Assembly: GCA_036874045.1 (NCBI GenBank)
Contig: CM072337.1
Span: 5,766,001 to 5,830,000 of the forward strand
Source: Cymodocea nodosa
Taxonomy: Eukaryota > Streptophyta > Magnoliopsida > Alismatales > Cymodoceaceae
Length of the DNA: 64,000 bases
Reading direction: 5' to 3'
The notes below the pieces were generated by a model. It was not told where the DNA came from. It saw only the letters and a list, made by a program, of their open reading frames with translations, and did no database searches. The position numbers were made by a program, and so were the translations under genes. Positions 44,441-56,550 of the stretch are shown piece after piece (the first letter of the stretch is position 1; each line of letters begins with the position of its first letter).

Positions 44441-45767
44441 TCATTCTCCTAGCACTAAACGATTAATAAGAACACCTACATAGGATTATTTAACACAGAA
44501 GTGCACTAAAATATTTTTTAAATTAGACTTTAACGAAATCCTTAAGGGTATAGCTAACCTTTCTTTAAAAGAGGACATCAACATTGATACTCCAGTAGAA
44601 AAACCATTAAGGGAAATTCTATATCCTGAACTAGTTGATAAACCTTCATGTATACGATTACCAAACTTTGAGGGAGATAGGTTTGAACTGAAATCTAATT
44701 ATATTAGTCAATACCATACTTTCATGGATAGAAAGAGAAGATACCTATTACTTCCTTAGAGAATTTAAAGAAGTTTGTCAAATGATGAAAATGTCAAACA
44801 TGAGTATTGATGCTATTAAACTTAGATATATCCCTTTTGCTTTAAAAGACATAGCTAAGAGATGGTTATATATTCTGTCACCTGATTCAATTATTACATG
44901 GATTGAATTTTGCTCTATTTTTTTAGAAAAATATTACCCAATACATCAAATCATTAAAAAGAAAAAGGAAATATTAATGTGTAGCCAAAAATAGGGAGAA
45001 TCATTTTGGAAATATTTTGAACGATTTAAAGATTTATTGACTCAATGTCCACATCATGCAATAGTAAAGCACAATTAATAGGTATAATTTATGAAGATGT
45101 TTCAATTAAATCTTTATTAGAATCTACTTGTCAGAATGAATTGTTGAAACTATGTAGTGAAGAAGCATGGGCATACTTAAAAAACTCTGCAAAAAGAACT
45201 ACTTAGTGGGAAAACTCGGTTGAAGCTATTACAAATAAGAAAATATTGTTAATAGGAATGCATGAAATAGATTCGAATATTATACTTGAAGTTAAATTAA
45301 TTGAGTTAACAAAGAAAATAAAAGAATTATCATTAAATCAAAAACTAGTAGAAAAGAATGTAAATATTAATGACTTAGATATTATTTATGCTAGAAACTA
45401 GAAAGATAACTTTGGTAATTCTTATAACCCTAATTGGAGAAATCACTCGAATTTATCTTGGAGAAATAACAATTTTTAGGGAGGAAAAAATATAAATGAT
45501 AGAAATGCAAGTTATGAAGCATTAATTGAACAAAGATTTAGAATAGAGAAATTAGAAAAGATAATTCAATAATTAAATAGTCATCTAGATCATGTGTTTA
45601 AAAATACTACCATTCAAAATCAAAATATGAATAGAAATATACCCTTTAAATTGAAGAAATCAATAGAGGTTAGACCTACATGAGGACTGCCAATTCAAAC
45701 AGTATCAAACCCTTTGAATAGAACTGTTAATGAAATTGATACCTCCTATGGGAGGGAAGCTAAATGA
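44441..45767 (+). pseudogene. gag: Family G gypsy gag
   Basis: Most complete plus-strand gag of family G. Blocks: PVEKPLREILYPELVDKP, NFEGDRFELKSNYIS, then after a frameshift MMKMSNMSIDAIKLRYIPF, LKDIAKRWLYILSPDSI, FLEKYYPIH, a GESFWKYFERFKDLLTQCPHH block, CSEEAWAYLKN, TTQWEN, a coiled-coil stretch, and NSYNPNWRNHSNLSW. This order (Retrotrans_gag core, 'QEAWEFL..TQQWE', 'NTYNPGWRNHPN') is that of Tat/Athila gag proteins. The frame ends with GREAK and TGA at 45765-45767. No zinc knuckle is visible and no protease or RT follows; the next ORF, 222 bp on, is the F-box ORF. Confidence 0.82.
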
Positions 45768-45988
45768 GGCAACATAATTATAAGCAACTATGTATATTAT
45801 AGTAAGAAAAGAAAACATAAAAAAAAAATGAAAATTTTAGTTATAGTTAGTAGTATCGTAGAGTTATTACTTCACTCAATAAACTTAGTCTGTTGAGTCA
45901 TCACCTAACTCCATAGAGGATTGTAATATGTTAAGTTTTGTCTCTTGTAAAATTTTATTTTATGTGGTTGAATACAAAATCACAATAG
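45768..45988 (+). other. Spacer between gag and F-box ORF
   Basis: Non-coding, 221 bp. It holds one short inverted-motif pair at 45868-45912 (ACTCAATAAAC...GTTGAGTCATCACCTAACTC). No promoter or splice signal can be claimed by eye. Confidence 0.5.
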
Positions 45989-46310
45989 ATGGAATTGATG
46001 AAATTACTACTAGATGCATTGAGAGAAGTACTACATAACTTACTAGCTAAAGATCTGTGTAGATTGTATTGTGTATCAAGACAAATTAGAGAATGGGTCA
46101 GAGAAAAATATTTTCATGGACTACAAGTTGCAAAGATGATTAATATTAGAGATGGATTTTTATAGAAGTCATTTAATCATAGTTCTATTAGTTATGAATA
46201 TTTGAATATAGAAGAAACTACTAGAATTTCACCCAATACATTAGAAGGAATAAAGCATATTATGGGGATAGATGAAAGATTAATTGTTTACAGAACTAAA
46301 CCAAGGTATG
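45989..46310 (+). pseudogene. F-box/FBA gene carried by family G: N-terminal F-box half
   Basis: 5' half of an ORF that reads as a plant F-box protein. From ATG at 45989: LLLDALREVLHNLLAKDLCRL then YCVSRQIREWV, which fits the F-box pattern 'LPxDLLxEILxRLPVKDLLRFRCVSKxWRxLI'. It continues KMINIRDGFL, a TAG stop where another copy has Trp (46162), KSFNHSS, RISPNTLEGIKHIMGIDERLI, and stops at KPRY where a retroelement of the same family is inserted (46311). The second half resumes at 53873 after the same GTATG. F-box proteins recruit substrates to SCF ubiquitin ligases; whether this one ever did is unknown. Together the halves span about 360 codons, the usual size for F-box/FBA proteins. Confidence 0.7.
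46306..46310. other. Target-site duplication, left copy (GTATG)
   Basis: GTATG immediately before the LTR start at 46311 and again at 53873-53877 immediately after the LTR end at 53872. Five base pairs is the normal duplication length for LTR retrotransposon integration. Removing the insertion and one GTATG restores the F-box reading. Confidence 0.85.
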
Positions 46311-48417
46311 TGTTTAGATTGGAAAACTTGTTTAATTTGTTTTTATGTTTATATTAATAAGTTCTTTTAGAAGTAAACAAACAACTTTTCACACAAATTA
46401 GATATTAAGTCTAATTTGTATTTTTAACTATAAGTGTATATTGTATTTGTATGCAAGTACAGGTCGACCCCATAGAGATTGAGTAAGAATTGTGTACTAT
46501 TTCGATCTTTATATTGGAGTTTATATGTGTTCATTTAAGCACTTCGTTGAGTTACAACTAACTCAACGAACTTAGTTTGCGGAGTTATGGTTAACTCAAC
46601 GAACTAACCTTGTGGACTTAAGTTAACTCCACGAGTCTATCTTTCTAGTTAAATATTGCTATTCACAGAGGAATTCGACCATCCATTGGATGGTTCCATA
46701 GAATGTAAATAACATCAATTAAGCTTTTAATGTTAGTTAATTTGAGATTTGTCATTTATCAATGCTAACATTCAGATATTTCAAATAGTAACCATTAAGA
46801 TTTCTTGAGTATTCTAGATGAATCAATTTTATTAAACATTAAAACTATTTTCTATTTTCTGAATCAAACAAATATAAAGCATTCACAATATTGACAACGA
46901 TAACATTAATCATGATACAAAACAAACAACACAACACATTAATACTAAATGTAAACACAGATAATTAATTATTTTTGGTATTTTTGTTTTGATATGTTTT
47001 TAAAGATGAGTGAAAGGTGACAAGTAAAAATCTCTATTGATAGTAAGAACTTCTATCACTATATGCAATGTGATACACCATTGAAAACTTAATCACTTAC
47101 AATCTTGCCTCCTCTTCCTATAGAATCGTGAACCAAGACTTGTAAGTTGATCTTCTCTTTAGTATACCAATATCAACCTGAAACCAAGGCTAGAAGTTTT
47201 ACAATCTCCTGAGATATGAGTCGGTGCTTGGTGAAAATGACTTCCCTTCCTGCGACGCGATCACTCCTCACAATGGTTGTCAATCGCTGTATTTGGTTTG
47301 GAATCGACCCAACATCCAAAAAGTATCTTCACAAATCTTCGATGGTTGGTGATCTTGGTGGTGTTGTGGAGCTTCAGGGAACTTTCGATACTTCCTATAG
47401 TTAGTGCAGTTCTCCACCCACACTTTTTCATCTTTCTCTTCTTCTTTTATATTTCTTTCAATAGTAATTGTTTCTACTTAAATGATCGGTTGGTTTTCCT
47501 TCATTCATATCAATGATGGTGATTTTTTCTTCATTCCATGAGTTAATTCCTACGTGATACGTGCAATCGTGGTTTTCCTTCGTATTTCTTGTTTTTGCAA
47601 CTACTATAGTGACATGTTAGAAAATAACTAGTCCGTAGAGTTAGTGTAACTCAACGGACTTTCTTTGTCGACTTAACTATAAAACACGTGCAGTAAAGAA
47701 ATACTTATAAGCTTATAACATTAATACAACATGTTACCTTAGTGTATATTCAAGTAACTCAACACGTATAGTTGTGCTAACTTAACGAGTTAAACATGTG
47801 CAGCTCACGTGACATAATAAAACATTTAAATTCAACATGTGCATAATTCTAACTTAACAAGTTCAAATGTTTTAGATAGTTATAACTATAAATATCTAGA
47901 ACTTACATACATTTCAGATAGTTAGCACCTAACCTTTCAAAAGATAACTTATGTCAAGTTTCCAGATCGTAACATGTGTCCTCAAAAAGTTTTATGATAA
48001 AAAGATATTTCAGATACTTGCAAACCTAACTATCTGATGCTCAGACACATTTTAGATAGTTAGCACCTAACTTACTAAAAATCCACTTAAGTCATATATT
48101 AATGTTACAACACATGTACTCTAGGAAATAATAAAATATTCATTAAGCATTTAAAACATAACTGTTTGGTACATGAAATGTAACTCTCTGAAATAATAGA
48201 AAATTCAGATACTTAAGAATTTCAAAGCCTGTAACTCACCGATAGTTCAAAAATGTACCTAATTAACACTAATTCCCTGAAATTATGCAGATTCTTTCAT
48301 TAAAGCATATAATAGTGCAATTATAACATAATGGCTTAATTCTCATATGATAAGCTAAATATTATGTAATTAACTATTATTTAACTATTAATATTATGTA
48401 CTTTTTCATTCTAAATA
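46311..48417 (-). repeat. Family G LTR (outer, 3' in element direction)
   Basis: 2107 bp. Plus-strand view: starts TGTTTAGATTGGAAAACTTG, ends CATTCTAAATA before the purine tract (CTTCCCCCATACTTAAC). Colinear with the other LTRs; contains the antisense ORF start at 47216 and short inverted motifs at 46545-46640 and 47635-47680. It lacks the Sirevirus-like segment of the copies at 31129 and 36929. Confidence 0.8.
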
Positions 48418-48978
48418 CTTCCCCCATACTTAACTTTTGCTAGTCCCTTGGCAAAACTACTAAGATCTAACTAGTTGATCTTTTTATAGTGCTAGAACTA
48501 ATTCTTCATTTTGTATCTTCAGAATACATAGATTAGATTAATGTAAAATATCCTGTATTAATTCAGTAACCTAATTTAACATTGTTTTCTTCTCTCTAAC
48601 TTGCAAATATATTTAAAACATATGTAAATTACATATAAAATATACTAACATCACATAAGTGGTAATTATATTATCATTTTTTTTCTTTCAAATATCTGTT
48701 ATCCTAAATTTTCCAATATGATTTTTAGAATAAATTTTAGCTACATACGAATCAAAACACAATTCAACTCAATATCATTAAAATAAGCAGAATAATGAAA
48801 TTATCTCAAATAAATAACTTCAAAAGTTTAATTCTAGATTCATATTTTGGTAATCATAGATAATAGAAAATATACTCAATTCAAAAGGTATCTGTATCTT
48901 CACAAAACACTTTCATCTTTTCAGAACAATATATACATATTTTTACTTTAAAAGTTAATTTGAAAAGCTTGAATCATT
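48418..48978 (-). other. Family G 3' non-coding region, outer piece
   Basis: Equivalent to 51049-51604, with the purine tract next to the LTR. It ends at GCTTGAATCAT where the inner LTR begins; the sequence that should follow (ACAAGAGCTTTC) is found at 51610. No gene. Confidence 0.7.
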
Positions 48979-51048
48979 GTTTGGTGTGAAAATCTTGTTT
49001 GATTTGTTTTTATACTTGTATTAAAAAATTCTTTTAGAAGTAAACAAGCAACTTTTCACACAAATTAGATATTAAGTCTAATTTGTATTTTAACTACAAG
49101 TGCACAATGTATATTATATTTATGTGTAAGTACAGAGATTGAGTAAGAATTATGTACTATTTTGATTTTTTTATAATGGAGTTTATATGTGTTTAGTTAA
49201 GCACTTCATTGAGTTACAGTTAACTTAACGGACTTAGTTCGTGGAGTTATGGTTAACTCAATGAACTAACCTCGTGGACTTAAGTTAACTTTATGAGCCT
49301 ACCTTTCCAGTTAAATATTGTTATTCATAGAGAAATTCGGTCAACTATTGGGTGGGTCCACAAAATGTATATTGTATTTGTCATTAAGCAACACTAACAT
49401 TCAGATATTTCAAATAGTAACCATTAAGATTTTTAGTATTTTGTATAAATCAATTTTAGTAAACATTAAAACTATTTTCTATTTTTTGAATCAAACAAAC
49501 ATAAAACAATCACATTATTGACAATGATAACATTAATCACGATACAAAACAAACAATACAACACTTTAATACTAAATGTAAACATAGATAATTAATTGTT
49601 TTTGGTATTTTTGTTTTGATATGTTCTTGAAGATGAGTGAAAAGTGAAATATAAAAATCTTTATCAACAATAAGAACTTTCGTCACTACATGTGACATGA
49701 TTACACCATTGAAAATTTAATCACTTACAATCTTGCCTTCTCTCCTTGTAGAATCGTGAATCAAAACTTGTAAGTTGATCTCCTCTTTAGTATACTGTCA
49801 CCAACTTGAAACCAAGGCTAGAAGCTTTACAATCTCTTGAGATATGAGTTGATGCTTAGTGAAAATGACTTGCCTTCCTGTGACACGATCACTCCTTATA
49901 GGGGTTGTTAGTCACCATGTTTGGCTTGAAATCGACTCAACATTCGGAAAGTATCCTCACAACCTCCAATGGTTGGTGATTTTGGTGGTGGTGTGGAGGT
50001 TCAGGGAACTTCTGATGCTTCCTACAGTTAGCATGGTTCTCCACCACCCTCTCTTTTCATCTTTCTCCTCTTCTTTTATATTTCTTTCAATAGTAACTAT
50101 TTCTACTTAAATGATTGGTTGGATTTCCTTCATTCATATTAGTGATGGTAATTTCTTCTTCATTCCATAAGTTAATTCTTGCATGATATGTGCAATCATG
50201 TTTTTCCTTTGAATTTTCTATTTCTGCAACTGCTATAATGGTATGTTAGAAAATAAATGGTCTGTAAAGTTAGTGTAACTCAACGGACTTACTTCATTGA
50301 TTTAACTAAAACACATGCACAATAAAGAAATAACTTATAAGCTTATAACACTAACAAAACATGTTAATTTAATGTATATTCAAGTAACTCAACACGTAAA
50401 GTTATGCTAACTTAACGAGTTATACATGTATAGCTCACATGACATAGTAAAACATTTAAATTCAACATGTGCATAATTCTAACTTAACGAGTTCAGATGT
50501 TTCAGATAGTTACAACTATAAGTATCTGAAACTCACATGCATTTTGGATAGTTAGTACTTAACCTTCTAAAAAGATAACTTAAGTCAAGTTTCTAGATCA
50601 CGACATGTGTCCTTAGTTAGTTTTATGATAAAAAGGTATTTTGGATACTTGCAAACCTAACTATTTGATGCTCAGACACATTTCGGATAGTTACCAGATA
50701 ACTTACTGAAAATTCACTTAAGTCATGCATTAAAGTTACAACACATATGCTCTAGGAAATAATAAAATATTCTTTAAGCGTTTAAAACATAACTATCTGG
50801 TGCATGAAATGTAACTCTCCGAAATAACAGAAAATTCGAATACTTAGGAATTAAAAAGCTTGTAACTTATCGACAATTAAGAAATGTACTTAATTAACAC
50901 TAATTCCCTGAAATTATGTAGATTCTTTCATTAAGGCATATAATAGTGCAATTATAACATAATGACTTAATTCTCATATGATAAGCTAAATATTATGTAA
51001 TTAACCATTATTTAATTATTAATATTGTGCACTTTTTCATTCTAAACA
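48979..51048 (-). repeat. Family G LTR (inner)
   Basis: 2070 bp. Plus-strand view: TGTTTGGTGTGAAAATCTTG to CATTCTAAACA, with TG...CA ends. It interrupts the 3' non-coding region of the outer copy. Variants of the antisense ORF block at about 49850-50110 and short inverted motifs at 49205-49290. Confidence 0.8.
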
Positions 51049-52935
51049 CTTTCCCCATACTTAACTTTTGCTAGTCCCATAGCAAACTACTAAAATCTAA
51101 CTAGTTAGTCTTTCTAAAGTGCTAGAACTAATTCTTCATTTTGTATCTTCAAAATACATAGATTAGATTAATGTAAAGATATTCTATATTAATTCAGTAA
51201 TCTAATTTAACATTGTTTTCTCCTTTGCAACCTACAAATATATTTAAAACATATGTAAATTATATGAAAAATATACTAGCATCACATAGGTGGTAGTTAT
51301 ATTATCATTTTTTTCTTTTCAAACATCTGTTATCTTGAATTTCCCAATATGATTTCCAGAATAAATGTCAACTACATACGAATCAAGACACAATCCAACT
51401 CAATATGATTAAAACAAGTAGAATAATGAATTGTATCTTAAATAAACAACTTCAAAAGTCTAATTCTAGATTCATACTTCAGTAATCATAAATAACAGAA
51501 AATATACTCAATTCAAAAGATTTTTGTATTTTCACAATAAACTTTTATCTTTTTAGAACAGTATATGCATATTTTTACTTTAAAAGTTAATTTAAAAAGC
51601 TTGAATCATACAAGAGCTTTCTAATGTACCCATGTATTGAGCTTTCAGTCTACAATCTTAGATTTGATCAGGATCTTAGGTTGTCAGATTTAAAGAGTCC
51701 TTTTTTAGGTCAACAAACCTTATATATCTATTTACTCAAGTATAAAATGCTCGTGATCAAATAAATCAATAAACTCTCAAAGTTTTTCTCTTTTTTTCCT
51801 CTTTTTTTTTCTTTTAAACACAATATATATATGTATTTCATTAATACAGATGCAATAAAACACAAATCTCATATAATCTTTCTTCTATAATTTACTGAAA
51901 ACATGAAGCCATATCAATAAGCTCATACTTTTTCTATAGTTTAATAAGATTTACACATAAATAATTCTACAAGTTTAATTAATCAAATTAAATGTATCAT
52001 TGATCATATGTATTTCATTTAATCCAAAAAGCAACATTTCAGCTCTTTTAGGATTTCAGATAATTTCTTGAGTTACAATTAAGCGTTCTGATTTCTTTTA
52101 AAAATTGTTAAACTCATAAAAGTTAATAAAAACATAAGATATTATATCTAGATTTGTATTAATGGTAAAATTGTGTAACATCTTATATAAGATTCTAAAT
52201 ATAACATTCCAGCAATTACAATTCTTAAAAATTTTACAATTTCAATTATCAGATAGTTATAACAAATTCATAAAAAATTTTCAATTTCCACAAAAATTTG
52301 CAGCACAATCCTAATTCCTCTAATTAATAATATTACTTGGATTTTAATCTAATTACCTCCCCCCATACCTACATCTTGCATTGTCCTCAATATAAAAAAA
52401 TTTATAGTAAATACAGTAAATGTTAGTAGGCATGAATATTGTTTCATTGACTTAACACCTAACTCAACGAACTTAATTCATTGAGTTAATGAATAACTCT
52501 ACAAACTGTGTTTAAATATAAATTCAGGATAAGTAATCAATTATATACCTTGTTCTTTATATCTCCTTCAATATCTTTTAACTTTTGATTCTGAAAAGCT
52601 TTTCATTTACAAATAAAAGAAAAATATATAACAAAATAATAGCTTAACAGCAAAACATAAATTATTAAATCAATGTCTTGTGTAGAACCCAAGCTCCTAT
52701 GCCTTTGGTGGCTCACAAGCAAGTTAGTTGGTTTCCTAGAACAGATACTAACAAACTAGATTGATATTTTGTTTTTCTTTTCTTTTCCTTATAAGATAAA
52801 TAAAACAAAAACTAAAATTTTTTTTTTTTCTTTTCTAAATATAAATGCAAAGTACACACAACATTAAAATTACAAAATCACAATTTAAGAACATGATTGG
52901 AAAGTAGTGACAAATGGAATAAATGTGTCAGTCCA
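51049..52935 (-). other. Family G 3' non-coding region, inner piece
   Basis: Full-length 3' non-coding region, inverted relative to 54642-56550. Both purine tracts are visible (plus-strand ACTTTCCCCATACTTAACTT at 51048 and ACCTCCCCCCATACCTACAT near 52355). Poly-T/C run near 51785-51815. No ORF supported. Confidence 0.65.
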
Positions 52936-53137
52936 AGCAAACTTTTTAAGCATAATTCTTTTTGCTATTAATTCTATTTTAATGTAGTCTACTCTCCTCT
53001 TTAACTTGTAAACTTCCAATATGTTATTGATACTAAATATAAGTGTATTACCATTAATGAATTAAAATGCAAAAAGAGATCCTTTTCTATTCCAAGATAA
53101 TGTAGTTGTTTCTATTTCTACATATATTTTAATATAA
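52936..53137 (-). pseudogene. F-box-associated ORF, C-terminal remnant in the nested copy
   Basis: About 200 bp matching the last 65 codons of the F-box/FBA ORF (reverse strand: the block before NGNTLIFSI and the final LKR..LITR end). It breaks off at 53137, where LTR sequence from the middle of family G begins. Short and decayed; identified only through alignment with 54440-54641. Confidence 0.6.
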
Positions 53138-53872
53138 AACACGTGCAATAAAGAAATACTTATAAGCTTATAACACTAACACTACATGCTACCTTAGTGT
53201 ATATTCAAGTAACTCAACATGTATAGTTATGGTAACTTAACAAGTTAAACATGTGCAACTCACGTGACATAATAAAGCATTTAAATTCAACATGTGCATG
53301 ATTCTAACTTAACGAGTTTAGATGTTTTGGATAGTTATAACTATAAGTATCCGAAACTTACATGCATTTCAGATAGTTAGCACCTAACCTTCTGAAAGAT
53401 AACTTAGGTCAAGTTTTCAGATCGCGACAAGTGTTCTTAGGAAGTTTTATAATAAAAAGATATTTCAGATACTTGCAAACCTAACTATCTGATACTTAGA
53501 CACATTTCAGATAGTTAGCACCTAACTTACCAAAAATCTACTTAAGTCATGTATTAAGGTTACAACATGAGTACTCTAGGAAATAATAAAATATTCATTA
53601 AGCGTTTAAAACATAACTATCCGATACATAAAATGTAACTCTCCAAAATAATAGAAATTTCGGATACTTAAGAATTTCAAAGCCTGTAACTCACCGACAA
53701 TTCAGAAATGTACTTAATTAACACTAATTCCCTGAAATTATGTAGATTCTTTCATTACGGTATATAATAGTGCAATTATAACATAATAGCTTAATTCTTA
53801 TATGATAAGCTAAATATCATGTAATTAACCATTATTTAACTGTTAATATTATGAATTTTTTTATTCTAAATA
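53138..53872 (-). repeat. Family G LTR, truncated 5' LTR of nested copy
   Basis: Matches 47683-48417 (TAAAACACGTGCAATAAAG to TATTCTAAATA). Its right end is the outer boundary of the nested insertion and is followed by GTATG. The rest of this LTR was deleted together with the element's internal region. Confidence 0.8.
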
Positions 53873-54641
53873 GTATGCTATTCTGTTACCAGATATTTTT
53901 ATTAGAAATCCTATTACTAGAGAAGAATGGAATATAGGAAGACCTAATATTTTGAAGTACCAACTGAAAATTGTGGGTTAGCTTTAACTTTTTTTGATAA
54001 GAATTTTGCTATTCCTGAAAAATTATATTATTGGAGACCAACTGGAAATTGGGATGAAAGACTATGTTTAAGTGTTTACAAATTTATGAATAGATCTTGG
54101 AATGAAAATGTTATGGTATATTCAAGAGAGAAAACATTAGTTAACAATATACATGTAAAACTTGATGGATATATATATCTAGTCATAGATATATCAATTG
54201 CATTTAGATCTAATTTACACATAGTGAGCATAGACAGTTATGATGACTATAGAAATATTACCTATACCTAAAGATATAGCTGAACCACCATCTGCAGAAT
54301 ATGATAAAATTCAATTAGGAGTATGGTATAATGAATATGATGATCCTACTTTATGTCTAGTAAGATGGTGGGATGAATTGATGAAATTTCAAATATGGAT
54401 TATGAAAGACCTAAGTGAATGGAAGTGGCAAGAGGAATATATTGAAATATATGGGGAAATAGAAACAACTACATTATCTTGAAATAGAAAGGGATCCCTT
54501 TCTGTATTTCAATTCATTAATGGTAATACACTCATATTTAGTGTTGATAACATACTGCAAGTTTACAAATTAAAAAGGAAAGCAAACAACATTAAAATAG
54601 AATTAATAACAAGAAGAATTATGCCTAAAGGTTTTGCTTAG
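53873..54641 (+). pseudogene. F-box/FBA gene carried by family G: C-terminal FBA half
   Basis: Second half of the ORF interrupted at 46310. After GTATG: AILLPDIFIRNPITREEW, NIGRPNIFEV, the 'CGLALTFFDKN' strand, YYWRPTGNWDERLCLSVYKF, NRSWNE, a VKLDGYIYLVID strand and SNLHIVSIDS. A one- or two-base loss near 54243 shifts frame; then EILPIPKDIAEPP, WYNEYDDPTLCLVRWWDE, KFQIWIMKDLSEW, a TGA at 54481, LSVFQFINGNTLIFSVDNI, and a stop at 54639-54641. These follow the FBA domain plan: '..NPSTREWxxLP', 'VYSLKTxSW', 'VNGALHW', 'IISFDLxxExFxEIPLP', 'LCLV...VEIWVMKEY..W'. Known FBA domains bind glycans or protein substrates; nothing here fixes a target. Confidence 0.7.
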
Positions 54642-56550
54642 ATTAACATGTTTATTCCATTTGTTATTACTTTTCAGTCATGTTCTTAAACTATGATTGT
54701 GTATTTTTAATGTTTTGTGTGTATGCTGCATTTGTTTTACAAAATAAAAAACAAAATATCAATCAATTTGTTGCTATCTATTTTGAGAAGTCAACTAACT
54801 TGCTTGTGAGCCACTAAAGGCATAGGAATCTAGGTTCTACATAAGATACATATTTAACAATTTATGTTTTGTGTTAATTGTTATTTTGTTATATGTTTTA
54901 CTTTTATTTGTGAATGGAAAGTTTTTCAGAATCAAAAGTCGAAAAATATTAATGGAGATATAAAAGAACAAGGTATGTGATTGATTACTTTTTCTGAATT
55001 TATATTTATGCATAGTTCGTGGAGTTATTCATTAACTCAATGAACTTAGTTTGTTGAGTTAGGTGCTAAGTCATCGAAACATTATTCATACCTGCTAATA
55101 TATACTCAATTTACTATAAATCTTTTACATTGAGGATAATGCAAAATGTAGGTATGGAGGAGAGGTAATTAGATTAAAATCCAAGTAATCTTGTTAATTA
55201 TAGGATTTAGGATTGTGTTGCAAATTTCTATGGAAACTGAAAAATATTTTTATGAATTTTACTATAACTTTTCAAAAAAATTATGGTAACTATCTAAAAA
55301 AATTTTCTGAAACATTATGAAAGCTGAAGGACTATAACTGCCTAAATGTTATAATAATGATTTTATACAAGATACTATAATACTTTATTATAAATAGAAA
55401 TATGGTATAGTATCTTATGTTTTTACTAAATTTTATGAGTTTAACAATTTTATGATTTTAAAAGGAATTCAGAATGCTTAACTGAAATTCAAAAAATTAT
55501 CTAAATTCCTAAAAGAGCTGAAATGTTGATTTTTGGATTAAATGAAATACATTTGATCAAGGATACATTTAATTTGATTGATTAAACTTGTAGAATGATT
55601 TATATGTGTACATCATATTAAACTACAAAAAAAGTATGAACTTATGAATATAGATTCATATTTTTCAATAGATTGTAGAAGCAAAATTATATGAGATTTG
55701 TGTTTTATTGCATTTGTATTAATGAAATACATATATATATTATGTTGAAAGGAAAAAAATGAGAAAAGAGAAAAACTTTGAGAGTTTATTGATTTGTTTG
55801 ATCATTAGCCTTTTGTACTTGAGTAGATAGGTATGTAAGGATAATTGACCTAAAAAAGGACTCTTTAAATCTAGCAACCTAAGATCTTGATTAGATCTAG
55901 GATTGTTGACTGAAAACTCGATACATGAGTACACTAGAAAGCTCTTGTATGATTCAAGCTTTTCAAATTAACTTTTAAAGTAAAAATATGCATATATTGT
56001 TCTTAAAAGATGAAAGTATTTTATTAAAAGTACAGATATCTTTTGAACTGAGTATATTTTTTGTTATTTATGACTACTGAAATATGAATCTAGATTAAAC
56101 TTTTGAAGCTATTTATTTGAGATACAATTCATTATTCTTGTTTTAATCATATTAAGTTGAATTGTGTTTTGATTCATATGCAGTTGAAATTTATTTTAGA
56201 AATCATATTGGAAAATTTAGAATAATAGATGTTTGAAAAAAAAAAAGAAATTTTTTTTAGTATAACTACCACCTATTTTATGCTAGTATATGTTGTATGT
56301 AATTTACATATTTTTGAAATATATTTACAGGTAGAGGAGGAAAACCAATGTTAAATTAGATTACTGAATTACAGAGAATATCTTTATATTAATCTAATCT
56401 TAGTATTCTGAAGATACAAAATGAAGAAATATTTTTCATAAGGAATACTGATTTATGAAGAAAAGAAATAGTTCTAGCATGTTAGACAAACCAGTTAACT
56501 AGATCAAATTAGTTTGCTAAGGGACTAGCAAAAGTTAAGTATGGGGGAAG
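54642..56550 (+). other. Family G 3' non-coding region with two purine tracts
   Basis: Colinear with 7171-9060. Inner tract near 55128-55165 (ACATTGAGGATAATGCAAAA, then GTATGGAGGAGAGG), outer tract AAAGTTAAGTATGGGGGAAG ending at 56550. A short inverted-motif pair at 55013-55060 (TTCGTGGAGTTA...TTGTTGAGTTA). No ORF is conserved with the other copies. Confidence 0.7.

Larger units (their letters stand above)
46311..53872 (-). mobile_element. Nested minus-strand family G copy inserted in the F-box ORF
   Basis: A 7.56-kb insertion flanked by GTATG. In its own (minus) direction it holds a truncated 5' LTR (53872-53138), an FBA C-terminal piece (53137-52936), 3' non-coding DNA, an LTR (51048-48979), a repeated piece of 3' non-coding DNA (48978-48418) and a 3' LTR (48417-46311). 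ORF1, gag and most of the F-box ORF were lost. The inner LTR starts in the middle of the 3' non-coding region (at GCTTGAATCAT), so a second insertion of the same family, followed by deletion, is the simplest history. Confidence 0.8.
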
